Assembly (NCBI RefSeq): GCF_002160255.1
Contig: NZ_NFKF01000005.1
Coordinates: 1 to 64,000, forward strand
Reading direction: 5' to 3'
DNA: 64,000 bases
Source: Olsenella sp. An188
GTDB taxonomy: Bacteria; Actinomycetota; Coriobacteriia; Coriobacteriales; Atopobiaceae
In this document: positions 44,349-53,696 of the stretch, piece after piece
How the letters are laid out: every line of letters begins with the position of its first letter
How positions within the stretch are numbered: the first letter of the stretch is position 1
The notes under the pieces: model-generated
What the model was told of the DNA's origin: nothing
Database searches by the model: none
The model's input: the letters and a program-made list of their open reading frames with translations, nothing else
Made by a program: the position numbers and the translations under genes

Positions 44349-45307
44349 TGGCCGAGTTCGTCCAGTTCTTCCAGAGCGCCGACGTCACGCTCTCCGACAA
44401 GCTCCTCGAGGTCGCCTACATCGTGATGGGCCTCATCGCGGTCTACGCGGGCATCCGCAACGCCACCGACCGCACCAACCCCAAGCGCCTGGGCACCGCC
44501 ATCTTCTGGGTGGTGTGCGGCATGCTCTTCGTGGTGGGCCGCTGGGTGCCGACCACCGTGGCGGGCGCCCTCGTGGTCATCATGGTGATCCCGGCCATCT
44601 GCAAGCAGGTGGGCCGCGGCACCGGCGACGAGCCCACCGCCGAGGAGATGCAGGGCAACTTCGAGAAGATCGGCATGAAGCTCTTCATCCCGGCTCTCTC
44701 GCTCGGCGTCATGGCGCTCGTGTTTGCCCTGTTCACCAACATCAGCTCGCTCGTGGGCCTCACCTTCGGCGTGGTGGTGGGCGGCCTGCTGCTCTTCGCC
44801 TACTCGCACAAGAACACCCCGCGCGTCTTTCTCAACGACACGCGCCGCATGCTCGACGCGGTGGGCCCGCTCTCCATGCTGCCGATCCTGCTGGCGGCGC
44901 TCGGCTCGATCTTCACCGCCGCGGGCGTGGGCGACGTGATCTCCCACATCGTCTCGGGCGTCATCCCGCAGGACAACGTCGTGGTGGGCCTCGTCGTCTA
45001 CGCCGTGGGCATGGCCGTCTTCACGATGGTCATGGGCAACGCCTACGGCGCCATCACGGTGCTCACGGTGGGCATCGGCGCGCCCTTCGTGCTCTCGCTC
45101 GGCGCCGACCCGGCGCTCGTGGGCTCGGTTGCGCTGACCTGCGGCTTCTGCGGCACGCTCATGACTCCGATGGCGGCGAACTTCAACATCCTGCCCGTCG
45201 CCATCCTCGAGATGAAGGACGACTACGGCGTCATCAAGAAGCAGGTCCCCATCGCGCTCATCATGCTGGTGGGACAGATCGCCTACATGATCGCGTTCGG
45301 CCTGTAG
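44348..45307 (+). CDS. DUF979 membrane protein
   Basis: This 319-residue membrane protein has about nine helices. DUF979 features include the RNATDRTNPKRLGTAIFWV stretch near residue 38, TVGIGAPFVLSLGADPALVG and CGFCGTLMTPMAANFNILPV near the C terminus. It resembles permeases of the ion-transporter type in layout. It is coupled to DUF969 by a one-base overlap and is followed by pcp after 50 bases, in which a second SD (GGGAGG) appears. Confidence 0.88.
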   Translation: MAEFVQFFQSADVTLSDKLLEVAYIVMGLIAVYAGIRNATDRTNPKRLGTAIFWVVCGMLFVVGRWVPTTVAGALVVIMVIPAICKQVGRGTGDEPTAEEMQGNFEKIGMKLFIPALSLGVMALVFALFTNISSLVGLTFGVVVGGLLLFAYSHKNTPRVFLNDTRRMLDAVGPLSMLPILLAALGSIFTAAGVGDVISHIVSGVIPQDNVVVGLVVYAVGMAVFTMVMGNAYGAITVLTVGIGAPFVLSLGADPALVGSVALTCGFCGTLMTPMAANFNILPVAILEMKDDYGVIKKQVPIALIMLVGQIAYMIAFGL

Positions 45308-45357
45308 GACACGAGGGGACAGCGGGCACGGCGCCCGTCGCACGAGGGAGGTTTCGC

Positions 45358-46002
45358 ATGAAGGTACTGGTCACGGGCTTCGAGCCCTTTGACGGCGCGA
45401 CGGTCAACCCCGCCTGGGAGGCCGTGAGCCGCCTGCCGCGCCAGATCGCCGGCGCCGAGGTCGCCGTCACGCAGATCCCGGTGGTCTTTGGCAAGGACGC
45501 GGCGGCCGTCGAGGCGGCCATCGAGGCCGAGCGGCCCGACGTGGTCCTGTGCGTGGGCCAGGCCGGCGGGCGCAGCCACATCACGCCCGAGTTCGTGGGC
45601 ATCAACTTCGCCAACGCGCGCATCCCGGACAACGAGGGCAACCAGCCGGTGGGCCGCCTCGAGGAAGACGGCCCGGACGCCTACTTCGCCACACTGCCCG
45701 TCTTCGCCATGGTGGACGCCGCCCGCGCGGCCGGCGTCCCGGCGGCCGTCTCCTACACGGCCGGCACGTTCTGCTGCAACGAGGTGCTCTACGAGCTGCT
45801 CCACTGCCTCGCGACGCGCCATCCCGGCGTGCGGGGCGGCTTCGTCCACGTGCCGTTTGCCACCGAGCAGGTCACGGGCATGGGCGAGGGCACGGCGTCG
45901 ATGAGCGTCGAGATGATGGTCGCCGGCCTCACCGCCATGATCGAGGCCGCGGTCTCGGGCTCCGACGACGGCCTGCGCGCCGGCGAGGGCACCGAGCAGT
46001 AG
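45358..46002 (+). CDS. pcp: pyroglutamyl peptidase I
   Basis: It removes N-terminal pyroglutamate from peptides in the cytoplasm. The 214-residue C15 family protein has the catalytic triad regions: Glu in FVGINFANARIPDNEG, Cys in AGTFCCNEVLYELLH near residue 142 and His in GFVHVPF near 163. The N terminus VLVTGFEPFDGATVNPAWE is characteristic. With DUF969 and DUF979 it forms a conserved trio, consistent with uptake and use of pyroglutamyl peptides. Confidence 0.95.
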   Translation: MKVLVTGFEPFDGATVNPAWEAVSRLPRQIAGAEVAVTQIPVVFGKDAAAVEAAIEAERPDVVLCVGQAGGRSHITPEFVGINFANARIPDNEGNQPVGRLEEDGPDAYFATLPVFAMVDAARAAGVPAAVSYTAGTFCCNEVLYELLHCLATRHPGVRGGFVHVPFATEQVTGMGEGTASMSVEMMVAGLTAMIEAAVSGSDDGLRAGEGTEQ

Positions 46003-46058
46003 TCCTTCTCGCCGCGCGGGCCTGCGTGGGCCGAGGCGACGGCGCCCGCGGAGAGACC

Positions 46059-46170
46059 GTAGGCGCGTGCCGACAGTTTTGCCTCCGGAAGTGTCGTTTG
46101 GCTCCTACAGGTTGCGGCTTGTAGGAGCCAAACGACGTTTTGGGCTCGCAAACTGTCGGCAGGCGCCTAC
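46059..46170. repeat. nested inverted repeat, 112 bp (family C)
   Basis: An inner perfect 17-bp stem (46093-46109 with 46120-46136, GTCGTTTGGCTCCTACA, 10-nt loop) lies inside an outer pair of about 22 bp (46059-46081 with 46149-46170, sharing TGCCGACAGTTT and GTAGGCGC). A further CTCCTACAG follows near 46241. It lies between the convergent pcp and gltX genes and may end transcription from both sides. Confidence 0.75.
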
Positions 46171-46244
46171 AAAAGGCGGCCGGCTCCCAGGGGCGGGGGC
46201 CGGCCGGCTGCGTTTGGGCGAGAAGAACCTGCCGCTTGCGCCTC

Positions 46245-47729
46245 CTACAGTGCCATGGCGCGAGCGCGCTCGAGGCGCGGCAGGCAGTCGGCGCGGCCCA
46301 CGAGCGCCATCGTCTCACCGAGGGGCGGGCTCACCAGGTTGCCGCAGACGGCCACGCGCACGGCCTGGAACACCAGGCGCTTCTTCACGTCGAGCTGCTC
46401 GGGCAGGGCCTCCAGCGCGGCGTCGATCGCCGTGGGGGTCCAATCCTCTGCGGGCAGCGCCTCAAGTGCCTCGCGGGCGGCGTCCAACACAGCGCCCATG
46501 CCCTCCTTGGCAAGCCCCTTGGCCACGGACTTCTCGTCATACTCCAGCGTGTCGGCCGTGGCAAAGACGGGCGCGCACACGCCCACCACGTCGGCGGGCA
46601 TCTTGGTGCGCGGCTTCACGATGGCGGCCAGCGCGTCCACCCAGGCCTCGTCGAACTCGGCGCCCTCGCCGACGAGCCCGGCCTCCACGAGCTCCGGCAG
46701 CATGATCTTGTCGGCAAAGTCCGCGTCGGACATGGAGCGGATGTACTCGGCCTGGATCCAGTCGAGCTTCTTGGGGTCGAAGGTGGCCGGGTTCTTGGAC
46801 ACGTGGTCGAGGCTGAACTCGCGTGCCAGCACGTCGCGCGGCACGATGGTGGTCTCGCCGTCGAGCGACCAGCCGAGAAGCGCCAGGTAGTTGACGAAGG
46901 CGTCCGAGAGGTAGCCCGCGTCGCGGTACTCCTCCACGTTGGTGGCGCCGTGGCGCTTGGAGAGCTTCTTGCCGTCGGCGCCCAGGATCATGGAGATGTG
47001 CGCGAAGGTGGGCACCGGCGCGCCGAGCGCCTCGTAGACGATGACCTGGCGCGGGGTGTTGGAGAGGTGGTCGTCGCCGCGGATGACGTGGGAGATCTGC
47101 ATGGCGGCGTCGTCGACCACGGTCGCGAAGTTGTAGGTGGGCGTGCCGTCCGAGCGGAAGATCACGAAGTCGTCGAGCTCGCGCGCGTTGAAGGTCACCT
47201 CGCCGTGGACCGCGTCGCGCACCACCACGTCGCCGCGGTCCTCGGGCACCTTGATGCGCAGGACGTAGGGCTCGCCGGCGGCAATACGGGCGCGCGCCTC
47301 CTCGGGGTCGAGGTCGCGGCAGCGGCGCTGGTAGCCCTGGAAGGGGTCCTTGCGCGCCTGCGCGGCCTCGCGGTCGGCGGCCAGCTGCTCGGGCGTGCAG
47401 AAGCACGGGTAGGCCTTGCCCTCATCCCAGAGGCGCTGCGCGGCGTCGCGATACATCTGGGCGCGCTCGGTCTGCTTGTAGGGGCCAAAGTCGCCGCCCA
47501 CCTCCGGGCCCTCGTCCCAGTCGAGACCCAGCCAGCGCATGGCGCGCAGGATGATCTGGGTGTTCTCCTCGGTGGAGCGCTCGGGGTCGGTATCGTCGAT
47601 GCGCAGGATGAAGGTGCCGTGGTTGGCGCGGGCAAACGCCCAGTTGTAGATTGCGGTGCGCGCGCCGCCAACGTGGAGCTTGCCGGTGGGCGAGGGCGCA
47701 AAGCGCACGCGAACGGGGGTCTCGGACAT
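46245..47729 (-). CDS. gltX: glutamyl-tRNA synthetase
   Basis: It charges tRNA-Glu, and in bacteria without GlnRS also tRNA-Gln. The 494-residue class I enzyme has the HIGH-type motif in FAPSPTGKLHVGG, the KMSKS-type motif as KLSKRHG near residue 253 and the GluRS stretch LRIDDTDPERS. Both cognate tRNAs are encoded 5 kb away. The ATG at 47729 starts the conserved domain and has SD GAGAGG. A TATACT box on the minus strand (47775-47770) is a likely -10. Confidence 0.96.
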   Translation of the reverse strand: MSETPVRVRFAPSPTGKLHVGGARTAIYNWAFARANHGTFILRIDDTDPERSTEENTQIILRAMRWLGLDWDEGPEVGGDFGPYKQTERAQMYRDAAQRLWDEGKAYPCFCTPEQLAADREAAQARKDPFQGYQRRCRDLDPEEARARIAAGEPYVLRIKVPEDRGDVVVRDAVHGEVTFNARELDDFVIFRSDGTPTYNFATVVDDAAMQISHVIRGDDHLSNTPRQVIVYEALGAPVPTFAHISMILGADGKKLSKRHGATNVEEYRDAGYLSDAFVNYLALLGWSLDGETTIVPRDVLAREFSLDHVSKNPATFDPKKLDWIQAEYIRSMSDADFADKIMLPELVEAGLVGEGAEFDEAWVDALAAIVKPRTKMPADVVGVCAPVFATADTLEYDEKSVAKGLAKEGMGAVLDAAREALEALPAEDWTPTAIDAALEALPEQLDVKKRLVFQAVRVAVCGNLVSPPLGETMALVGRADCLPRLERARAMAL

Positions 47730-47813
47730 GAGGTTCCTCTCCGTGGTTCTTATCGTCACATACGCACCTAGTATACAGCGCCGGCGAGAAGGACGGCGAC
47801 GTCCCGACGATGT

Positions 47814-48025
47814 CCGCACGGCAACCGCGAGCCCGGAATCGGCGGCGACTGCGACGGTGATGCCCAGTCGTGGCCCGTGATGAGCCTGGAATCCGCCGTG
47901 GCTGCGACGCGATCGCCCTGATTTCGTCGCAACCATGGCCGATTTTGGGCTCGCGCCCGGCGAGTCCGTCGCAACCATGGCCGATTTTGGGCTCGCGCCC
48001 GGCGAGTCCGTCGCAACCGAGCGGG
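47814..48025. repeat. 42-bp direct repeats with inverted relatives (family D)
   Basis: Two exact 42-bp units begin GTCGCAACCATGGCCGATTT at 47926 and 47968, with a third start (GTCGCAACC) at 48010. Upstream, near 47829-47860 and 47885-47909, are degenerate copies in the opposite orientation (GGAATCGGCGGCGACTGCGAC). The set could form several alternative hairpins. It fills the 336-bp gap between gltX and the YhgE-type gene; no gene is seen there. Confidence 0.8.
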
Positions 48026-48065
48026 TTTCTCGGCTCCACCGGCACCGCGCGTCGCCCGCGCGGCC

Positions 48066-50294
48066 TCACATGAGGCGCGTGCGCTCCAGGCGGTGCTCAA
48101 ACCACTCGTTCAGGCGGATCACGGGACGGCGCAGCACCAGGCCCAGGAGCAGCGCCGGCACCAGGTAGGCGAGAAGAACGCCCAGCTCGCGCCAGAAGTC
48201 TCCGTCCCAGACCCCAAACATCGCCGCCCGCAGCGCCGCCTCGCTGTGCACAAACGGCAGCCACGAGTAGACCGCCTGGAACGGAGCGGGCAGCATCTCG
48301 GGCGGGAACGTGCCGCCCGAGCCGGCCACCTGGACCACCATGAGCACCACGGCAACGGCCTTGCCCACGTCGCCAAAGGACGCCGTGAGCGAGAAGATCA
48401 AGTTGACGTAGACGAGCGACGACGCCAGGCACGCAAGCAGCATGAGCCACGGGTGCTCGCACTGAACTCCCAGGTAGAAGAGGTCTCCGCCGCAGATGAG
48501 CGCCGCCTGGGCCAGCCCCACGACAACAAAGAGCGCAAGGCGTCCCACGTAGGCCTGCGCGTGCGAGCAGCCCGTCTCCTCGAGCGCGGCCTCGGAGGGC
48601 TTCGCGCGCACCAGCGCCGCGAGCACCACCCCGCCGATCCAGATGGCAAGCGTCGTGTAGAAGGGCGCCATGGCCGAGCCGTTGTTCTCAACGGGAAACA
48701 CCGCCGTGCGCTCGACCGAGACCGGCGCCGCCACAAACTCGGCGAGCCCCTCCGGGCCAGACGCCAGAACCTCCCTCACTTGCCGCGCGTCGCCCGAGTC
48801 AAGCGCGGAGCGCAGCCGCTCGTGCAGGCCATCGAGCTTCTCGGCCGCCGCGTCCAGGCTGTCCGCGGTCTCGTCGAGGTCGTCGCGCGCCCCGGCGAGC
48901 CCGTCGCTCGCGTCCTTTGCCGCGGAGCCCACGGCCGCAAGGGTCCCGGCGAGGTTTCCCTCGATCGCGTCCGCCTGCTCGGCGGCCTCGGCCACCTGCC
49001 CAGCAAGGTTCCCGAGGCTGCCGCGCACCTCGTCGTCGTAGAGCTGCCCCGCGCCGCCCACCGCCGTGCGCGCCTCGTCCACGAGGCCCTTAAGCCGCTC
49101 GCGCGCCTCCTCGGCGTCCGCTGCCCCGGCGTCGAGGTCGCCCATCGTCTGGCCCAGCCCGTCAGAGAGGTCGCGCAGCTCAACGAGCGCCCGGTCAACG
49201 CGGTCGCGCAGACCGCCCACGCCCGCAATCGCGCTGCCGAGCCCCTCGCGCACGGGGCTGCCCTCGGGAAGCGTCCCCTCGAGCTCGCGCATGAGGTCGA
49301 GCTGCTCCCCAAGCGCGCCGTCCAGCCGCTCGAGCGCATCGATCTGCTCGCCTACGGCGTCCCGCGCGGCGGAGAGGCCCTTCTGGATCCTTGCCTCCTG
49401 CGCGCCCGCGACGTCGAGTGCATCGTCTATCGCTGCGTCCACTCCGTCGAGCCCCGCGCCCGCGGACTCGAGCGCGCCGGCCACGGACGTCTCTGCGTCG
49501 TCTATCGCCGACCCGGCCCCCGCAAGGCCCGACGCCGTCTCGCCGAGCACCTCGCCGGCGTCCGCCGTGGGGGAGAGCGCCGCGTCGGCCACCCCCGCGC
49601 CGCTGCCCAGAAGCCCGCGCGTCGACTCGAGCAGGTCCGCGAAGTCCCTCACGGAGCCCGCCGTTCCGGAGAGCGCGTCGGCGGAGTCCGTCACCGCGGC
49701 GTCGAGGCGCGCCGCGAGGCCCGTCACCGCGTCGTCGTCGAGCGCGGAGCCCAGCTCCTTGAGGGCGCCCGCGCCAACGGCGCTCACCGCCTCGGCAAAT
49801 CCGGAGTCGATCTGCGCCATCACGGCCGAGGACGCCTTGTCGGTGACTATGGTGGCGATGGCGTTTGCCTTCTCGTTCTGGTAGAAGCGCACCTCGGCAC
49901 GGACGGGATCGGCGGAGAAGGTGGTCATCATGTCGCGCGAGAAGTCCGGCGGAATCACCACGGCCGCGTAGTACTCGCCCGAGCGCACGCCCTCGACGGC
50001 GTCGGCCTCCGAGGTGACCACGTACCCAATGGAGTCGGAACCCTGCAGCTCGGCCACCACGCGCTCGCCCATGTTGACGGTCAGGGGCACCAGCTCCCCG
50101 GAGTAGCCCTCGTCCTCGTTGGCAACGGCCACGCGGATGTTGCCCGTGTTGCCGTACGGGTCCCAGCTGCCCGCGATGTTGAACCACGCGTAGAAGGACG
50201 GCACGGCGACGATTCCCACAAAGACCACTAGTGCGATGGCGTTGGCCCGCACGTGACGCGCGTCGCGGCGCACAAGCTCCCAGACCCCTCTCAT
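48066..50294 (-). CDS. YhgE/Pip-type large membrane protein, second gene
   Basis: This 742-residue protein has a first helix near residues 17-37 followed by AWFNIAGSWDPYGNTGNI, a motif of the YhgE/Pip N domain. A very long Ala/Asp-rich extracytoplasmic region with heptad character (about 180-520) follows, then about five C-terminal helices of the ABC-2 permease type (590-735). YhgE/Pip proteins are phage receptors in lactococci and related to MmpL- and ABC-2-like exporters; the substrate is unknown. Its ATG overlaps the stop of the first gene as ATGA. The frame extends upstream but without homology. Confidence 0.88.
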   Translation of the reverse strand: MRGVWELVRRDARHVRANAIALVVFVGIVAVPSFYAWFNIAGSWDPYGNTGNIRVAVANEDEGYSGELVPLTVNMGERVVAELQGSDSIGYVVTSEADAVEGVRSGEYYAAVVIPPDFSRDMMTTFSADPVRAEVRFYQNEKANAIATIVTDKASSAVMAQIDSGFAEAVSAVGAGALKELGSALDDDAVTGLAARLDAAVTDSADALSGTAGSVRDFADLLESTRGLLGSGAGVADAALSPTADAGEVLGETASGLAGAGSAIDDAETSVAGALESAGAGLDGVDAAIDDALDVAGAQEARIQKGLSAARDAVGEQIDALERLDGALGEQLDLMRELEGTLPEGSPVREGLGSAIAGVGGLRDRVDRALVELRDLSDGLGQTMGDLDAGAADAEEARERLKGLVDEARTAVGGAGQLYDDEVRGSLGNLAGQVAEAAEQADAIEGNLAGTLAAVGSAAKDASDGLAGARDDLDETADSLDAAAEKLDGLHERLRSALDSGDARQVREVLASGPEGLAEFVAAPVSVERTAVFPVENNGSAMAPFYTTLAIWIGGVVLAALVRAKPSEAALEETGCSHAQAYVGRLALFVVVGLAQAALICGGDLFYLGVQCEHPWLMLLACLASSLVYVNLIFSLTASFGDVGKAVAVVLMVVQVAGSGGTFPPEMLPAPFQAVYSWLPFVHSEAALRAAMFGVWDGDFWRELGVLLAYLVPALLLGLVLRRPVIRLNEWFEHRLERTRLM

Positions 50295-52885
50295 CGCGCC
50301 TCGCCTCCCTTCTCGGCCCGCGCGGCGTCCTCGGCCAGCGCGACCAGCTCGTCTCTGTCCATCCGTGCCAGCCCGGCGCGCTCCGCCAGCCGCTCGTGCA
50401 CGTACTCCAGCCAGATGAGGTACGCGCTCGCGGCAACCAGGGAGACCACCCACAGGCTCAGCAGCAACAGCTTTGCCGGATGGGCAAAGAGCAGGGCGAG
50501 AAGGGCCAGCGGCACGGCCAGCAGCGCCACGACGCCGCGCCGCACGCGGCGCGGGTACGCCAGCTCAAAGCGCGCGGCCCGTGCCAGGAACGCCTCGCGG
50601 TGGGCGGGGGAGGAGGCGAGCGCGTCCACCAGGAGCGCCAGGCGCCCGGCGTCCTTCTCGCCGTCACGCTCGGTCACAAGGAGGTCCGTCTGGGCCATCT
50701 TGCGGTCAAAGAGCGCGTTTGCCCCGAGGAGCCTCCTTCTGGCAGCCACGCCCAGAAGCAGCGCGGGAACGGCAAAGAGCGCAAGGACGGCGAGGTCGCG
50801 CGCGTAGTTTGTGCCATAGAAGCCCGCCACCGCCTCGCGCATGGCGCCGATCCCGTAGGTGAAGGGGAGCCACGGCCCCAACGCTCGGAAGAAGGCGGGC
50901 TGCATCTGGATGGGGTAGAGGCCGGACGCCCCGGGGATCTGCAGCACCACCAGCAGCACCGCGAGCGCCTTGCCAACGTGCTTGAGCGCCACGGCGAGCG
51001 AGTAGACCACGAGCACGTAGACCAGCGACGCCTCCATGCCCGCGAGCACAAACGCAACGGGGGAGACGCACTGGACGCCAAGCGCCAGGTCGCCCACGCA
51101 GCACGTCAGGGCCTGCACCTGGCCGAGGAGGGCGAGCAGGAGCCAGCGCCCAAAGAAGGCCTGCGTGGGCGTGACCTCGACGTCGCCCAGCCCCTCGCGG
51201 TCCACCTCCAGCTTGTAGATGGCCACGAGCACGAAGCCGCCCACCCACAGCGCGAGGTTGGTGTAGAACGGCGCCACCCCGGAGCCGTAGTTGGCAACGG
51301 GGAACACCGGCTCGTCGACCATCTGGACCGGCGAGCCCAGCGCCGCGCCCGTGGAGGCGGGGTCGAGGGAGAGGACGTCGCCCACGGCGGGCAGGGCCCG
51401 TGCGCTCTGCACGGCGGCGAGGTCGTCTGCCAGCGCGCCCATGCGATCGGCGGAGCCCCTCAGGGAGTCGGCGGTGTCCGCCAGGGTTGACTGGCTCTGG
51501 GCGAGAAGCGCGTCGAGCTGGGCCAGCCCGGCGTCCGCCTGCTCGATCATCGGCACGAGCGAGCCGGTTCCGCCGGCAAGGCGACCGCCCGCGTCCGCGA
51601 GGGCGTCGAGCGCGGAGGAGAGCTCGGGCGCCGCGCCCGTGGCGAGGTCCGTCCGCAGGGCGTCGATCGAGCCCGTGCCCGCCTGGACGGCGTCGTTCAC
51701 CGAGGTGGCGAGCCCGTCCACGCTCTTGGCCCCGTCGCTCACCTCGTTGCTTATCCCCTGGAGCTCGTCGAGGGCGGAGGCCTGTCCGCTGGCAAGCCCC
51801 TCGAGAAGCGACACCTGCTCGTCGAGCGCGGAGACCACCTGCTGCTGGAGGGCGCGCTGCGCGTCGTCGGCAGGCTCTAGGGAGGCGACCTCGTCGCGCG
51901 CCGCCCCGAGCGACTCCGCCATGCCCGTCACGTCGTCGTTTGCCGCCCGCAGGCGCGAGAGCGCCGCGTCGAGGCGCCCCTGCGCCCAGCCCACGTCCCC
52001 GGCGATGCGGCCGATGTCCTGGCTCGCCGTCGAGGACAGTCCGGAGATCGCGGAGGCGCCCTCGCCCAGCCTGTCGTCGAGGCCGCGGGCAAAGGAGCGC
52101 AGCCCCTCGCGCGCGCCGGCGAGCGACCCGAGCGCGGAGTCCATCGACGAGGCGAGCCCTCCCGCCGCGTCCGCCGTGGCGGAGAGCGTCTCACGCGCGC
52201 GGCCCACGGCCTCGCGGGCCGCACCCACGGTCCCGCCCGCGTCCTCGAGGGAGTCCGCCAGGTCGTCGAGGCGCCCCTGCGTGGCGCGGAGGCTCCTCAG
52301 CGCGGACGACCTCGCCCCGTCGACGTCCCCCGCGGCGGACCCCACCGCGCCCTGGAGCCTCTGCGTGACGGTCTCCCCGGCGAGCGACACAAACTGCCCG
52401 GCGATCTGGTCCTCGAGCGTGGTCGCCCCCGTGTCCGTCACCTTGGGCGCCACCGCGTTGGCCTTCTCGTTGACGTAGTAGCCAATGCGGGCCTGCGTGG
52501 GGTGGCCGTCCAGCACGCCCGCGAGGGTCGAGGTGAAGTCGGGCGGTATGACAAAGGCGGCGTAGTAGCGGCCGGCGCGGACGCCTTCGAGCGCCTCGTC
52601 CTGGTCCACGAAGGTCCAGCCGAGCTGGTGGTTCTCCTCGAGCCTCTCCCTTACCATGTCGCCGGCGTTGACCTCTCCCATGCCGGGGACCTCGGCGCCT
52701 TTGTCCTCCACGACCACGGCCACGGGCACGGTGGAGGTGCTCTGGTACGGGTCCCAGTTGGCAAGGATGTTCACCCACGCGTAGAGCGCGGGGACGAGGC
52801 AGACCCCAACCGCCACCACCAGGGCGACGGGGCTTGCCGCCAGGCGCTTGAGGTCGCGGCCGAGGATGCGCGCGATGGTTCCCAT
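50291..52885 (-). CDS. YhgE/Pip-type large membrane protein, first gene
   Basis: The 864 residues have the same order as the partner: an N-terminal helix, then YAWVNILANWDPYQST and the VAVVVEDKGAEVPG stretch. An extended coiled-coil-like extracytoplasmic region (about 190-500) and the ABC-2 helices (about 530-740) follow. It carries an additional C-terminal module of about 120 residues with two more helices (near 790-835) and charged ends, absent from the second protein. The two probably work as a heteromer. The TetR gene is divergent. Confidence 0.88.
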   Translation of the reverse strand: MGTIARILGRDLKRLAASPVALVVAVGVCLVPALYAWVNILANWDPYQSTSTVPVAVVVEDKGAEVPGMGEVNAGDMVRERLEENHQLGWTFVDQDEALEGVRAGRYYAAFVIPPDFTSTLAGVLDGHPTQARIGYYVNEKANAVAPKVTDTGATTLEDQIAGQFVSLAGETVTQRLQGAVGSAAGDVDGARSSALRSLRATQGRLDDLADSLEDAGGTVGAAREAVGRARETLSATADAAGGLASSMDSALGSLAGAREGLRSFARGLDDRLGEGASAISGLSSTASQDIGRIAGDVGWAQGRLDAALSRLRAANDDVTGMAESLGAARDEVASLEPADDAQRALQQQVVSALDEQVSLLEGLASGQASALDELQGISNEVSDGAKSVDGLATSVNDAVQAGTGSIDALRTDLATGAAPELSSALDALADAGGRLAGGTGSLVPMIEQADAGLAQLDALLAQSQSTLADTADSLRGSADRMGALADDLAAVQSARALPAVGDVLSLDPASTGAALGSPVQMVDEPVFPVANYGSGVAPFYTNLALWVGGFVLVAIYKLEVDREGLGDVEVTPTQAFFGRWLLLALLGQVQALTCCVGDLALGVQCVSPVAFVLAGMEASLVYVLVVYSLAVALKHVGKALAVLLVVLQIPGASGLYPIQMQPAFFRALGPWLPFTYGIGAMREAVAGFYGTNYARDLAVLALFAVPALLLGVAARRRLLGANALFDRKMAQTDLLVTERDGEKDAGRLALLVDALASSPAHREAFLARAARFELAYPRRVRRGVVALLAVPLALLALLFAHPAKLLLLSLWVVSLVAASAYLIWLEYVHERLAERAGLARMDRDELVALAEDAARAEKGGEAR

Positions 52886-52895
52886 GAGAGGCTCC

Positions 52896-53004
52896 CTTGA
52901 GCGAGACGTGTTACGCGTTCAATGGCTCAAGAGGTACCCCGCGGGGCGAGTTTTATTCAGGAGTCCAATAATTTTGAGCCAAGTTCAAAACATCTGAACA
53001 GATG
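52896..53004. promoter_or_regulatory. divergent control region with three palindromes
   Basis: CTTGAGC (52896) with GCTCAAG (52925), TTTTGA-N7-TCAAAA at 52972-52990 and CATCTG-AA-CAGATG at 52991-53004 lie between the YhgE-type operon and tetR. The last two are adjacent and are good candidates for the TetR operator. The DNA here is distinctly AT-richer than its surroundings. Confidence 0.55.
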
Positions 53005-53066
53005 CTAAGATTGAAGCGTTGGCACGACGGCGCCTGGCGGCGCGGCACGAGGGAACGGAGAAGGAC

Positions 53067-53696
53067 ATGGCGGCAAGGCCCGGCACGGCAACGCCCAAGA
53101 GCGCGGCCACGCGCGAGAAGATCATGGCGGCCGCGACCTCCCTCATGGCGGAGCGCGGCTCGGCGGACTTTCAGATGGCGGAGGTCTCCGCCCGCTGCGG
53201 CATGTCCAAGGGCTCGCTCTACTACTACTTCTCCGACCGCGCTGAGCTCGTTCGCGCGGTGCTCGACCGCGCGGTGGACGACCTGGTGGCAAGCGTCGAG
53301 AGGATCGTCTCCACGGCCCCCTCGGCGGCGGACTCCATCGCCGGCCTGCTCGACGCCCTCGCCGAGGCCACCCGCCCGGGAGGCCCGCTCATGCTGGCCG
53401 TTGCCGGGGCGGGTGCCGGCTCCGCTCCGGTCGAGGGGCCGCGCCTCGCGCGCATAGTGGACGTGCTGGAGGCCCAGATCGAGCGCGCAAAGGCGGAGGG
53501 GCTCGTGCGCCCCGAGGTCAACGCGCGCCTCGCCGCGGCGGCGGTCGCGGGTGCCTTCCTGGTCTTTGAGCGGGTGGACGTGCGGGCAACCGCCGAGGAC
53601 GTCCTGGGCCTCGCGCTCTGCGGGATCGGGACCAATGCAGGGCGGGAGAGGTTTGCGGGCGCGGGCTCGACCGCGGCGGCAGGCCCTGACGCCTAG
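53067..53696 (+). CDS. TetR-family regulator
   Basis: This 209-residue protein has an N-terminal TetR helix-turn-helix (TREKIMAAATSLMAERG, FQMAEVSARCGMSKGSLYYYF) and a helical ligand domain. It probably represses the divergent YhgE-type operon. I chose the ATG at 53067 with GGAGAAGG in front; a TTG at 53019 is in frame but lies by the operator region. Its stop codon overlaps that of the convergent LacI gene (CTAG shared). Confidence 0.9.
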   Translation: MAARPGTATPKSAATREKIMAAATSLMAERGSADFQMAEVSARCGMSKGSLYYYFSDRAELVRAVLDRAVDDLVASVERIVSTAPSAADSIAGLLDALAEATRPGGPLMLAVAGAGAGSAPVEGPRLARIVDVLEAQIERAKAEGLVRPEVNARLAAAAVAGAFLVFERVDVRATAEDVLGLALCGIGTNAGRERFAGAGSTAAAGPDA

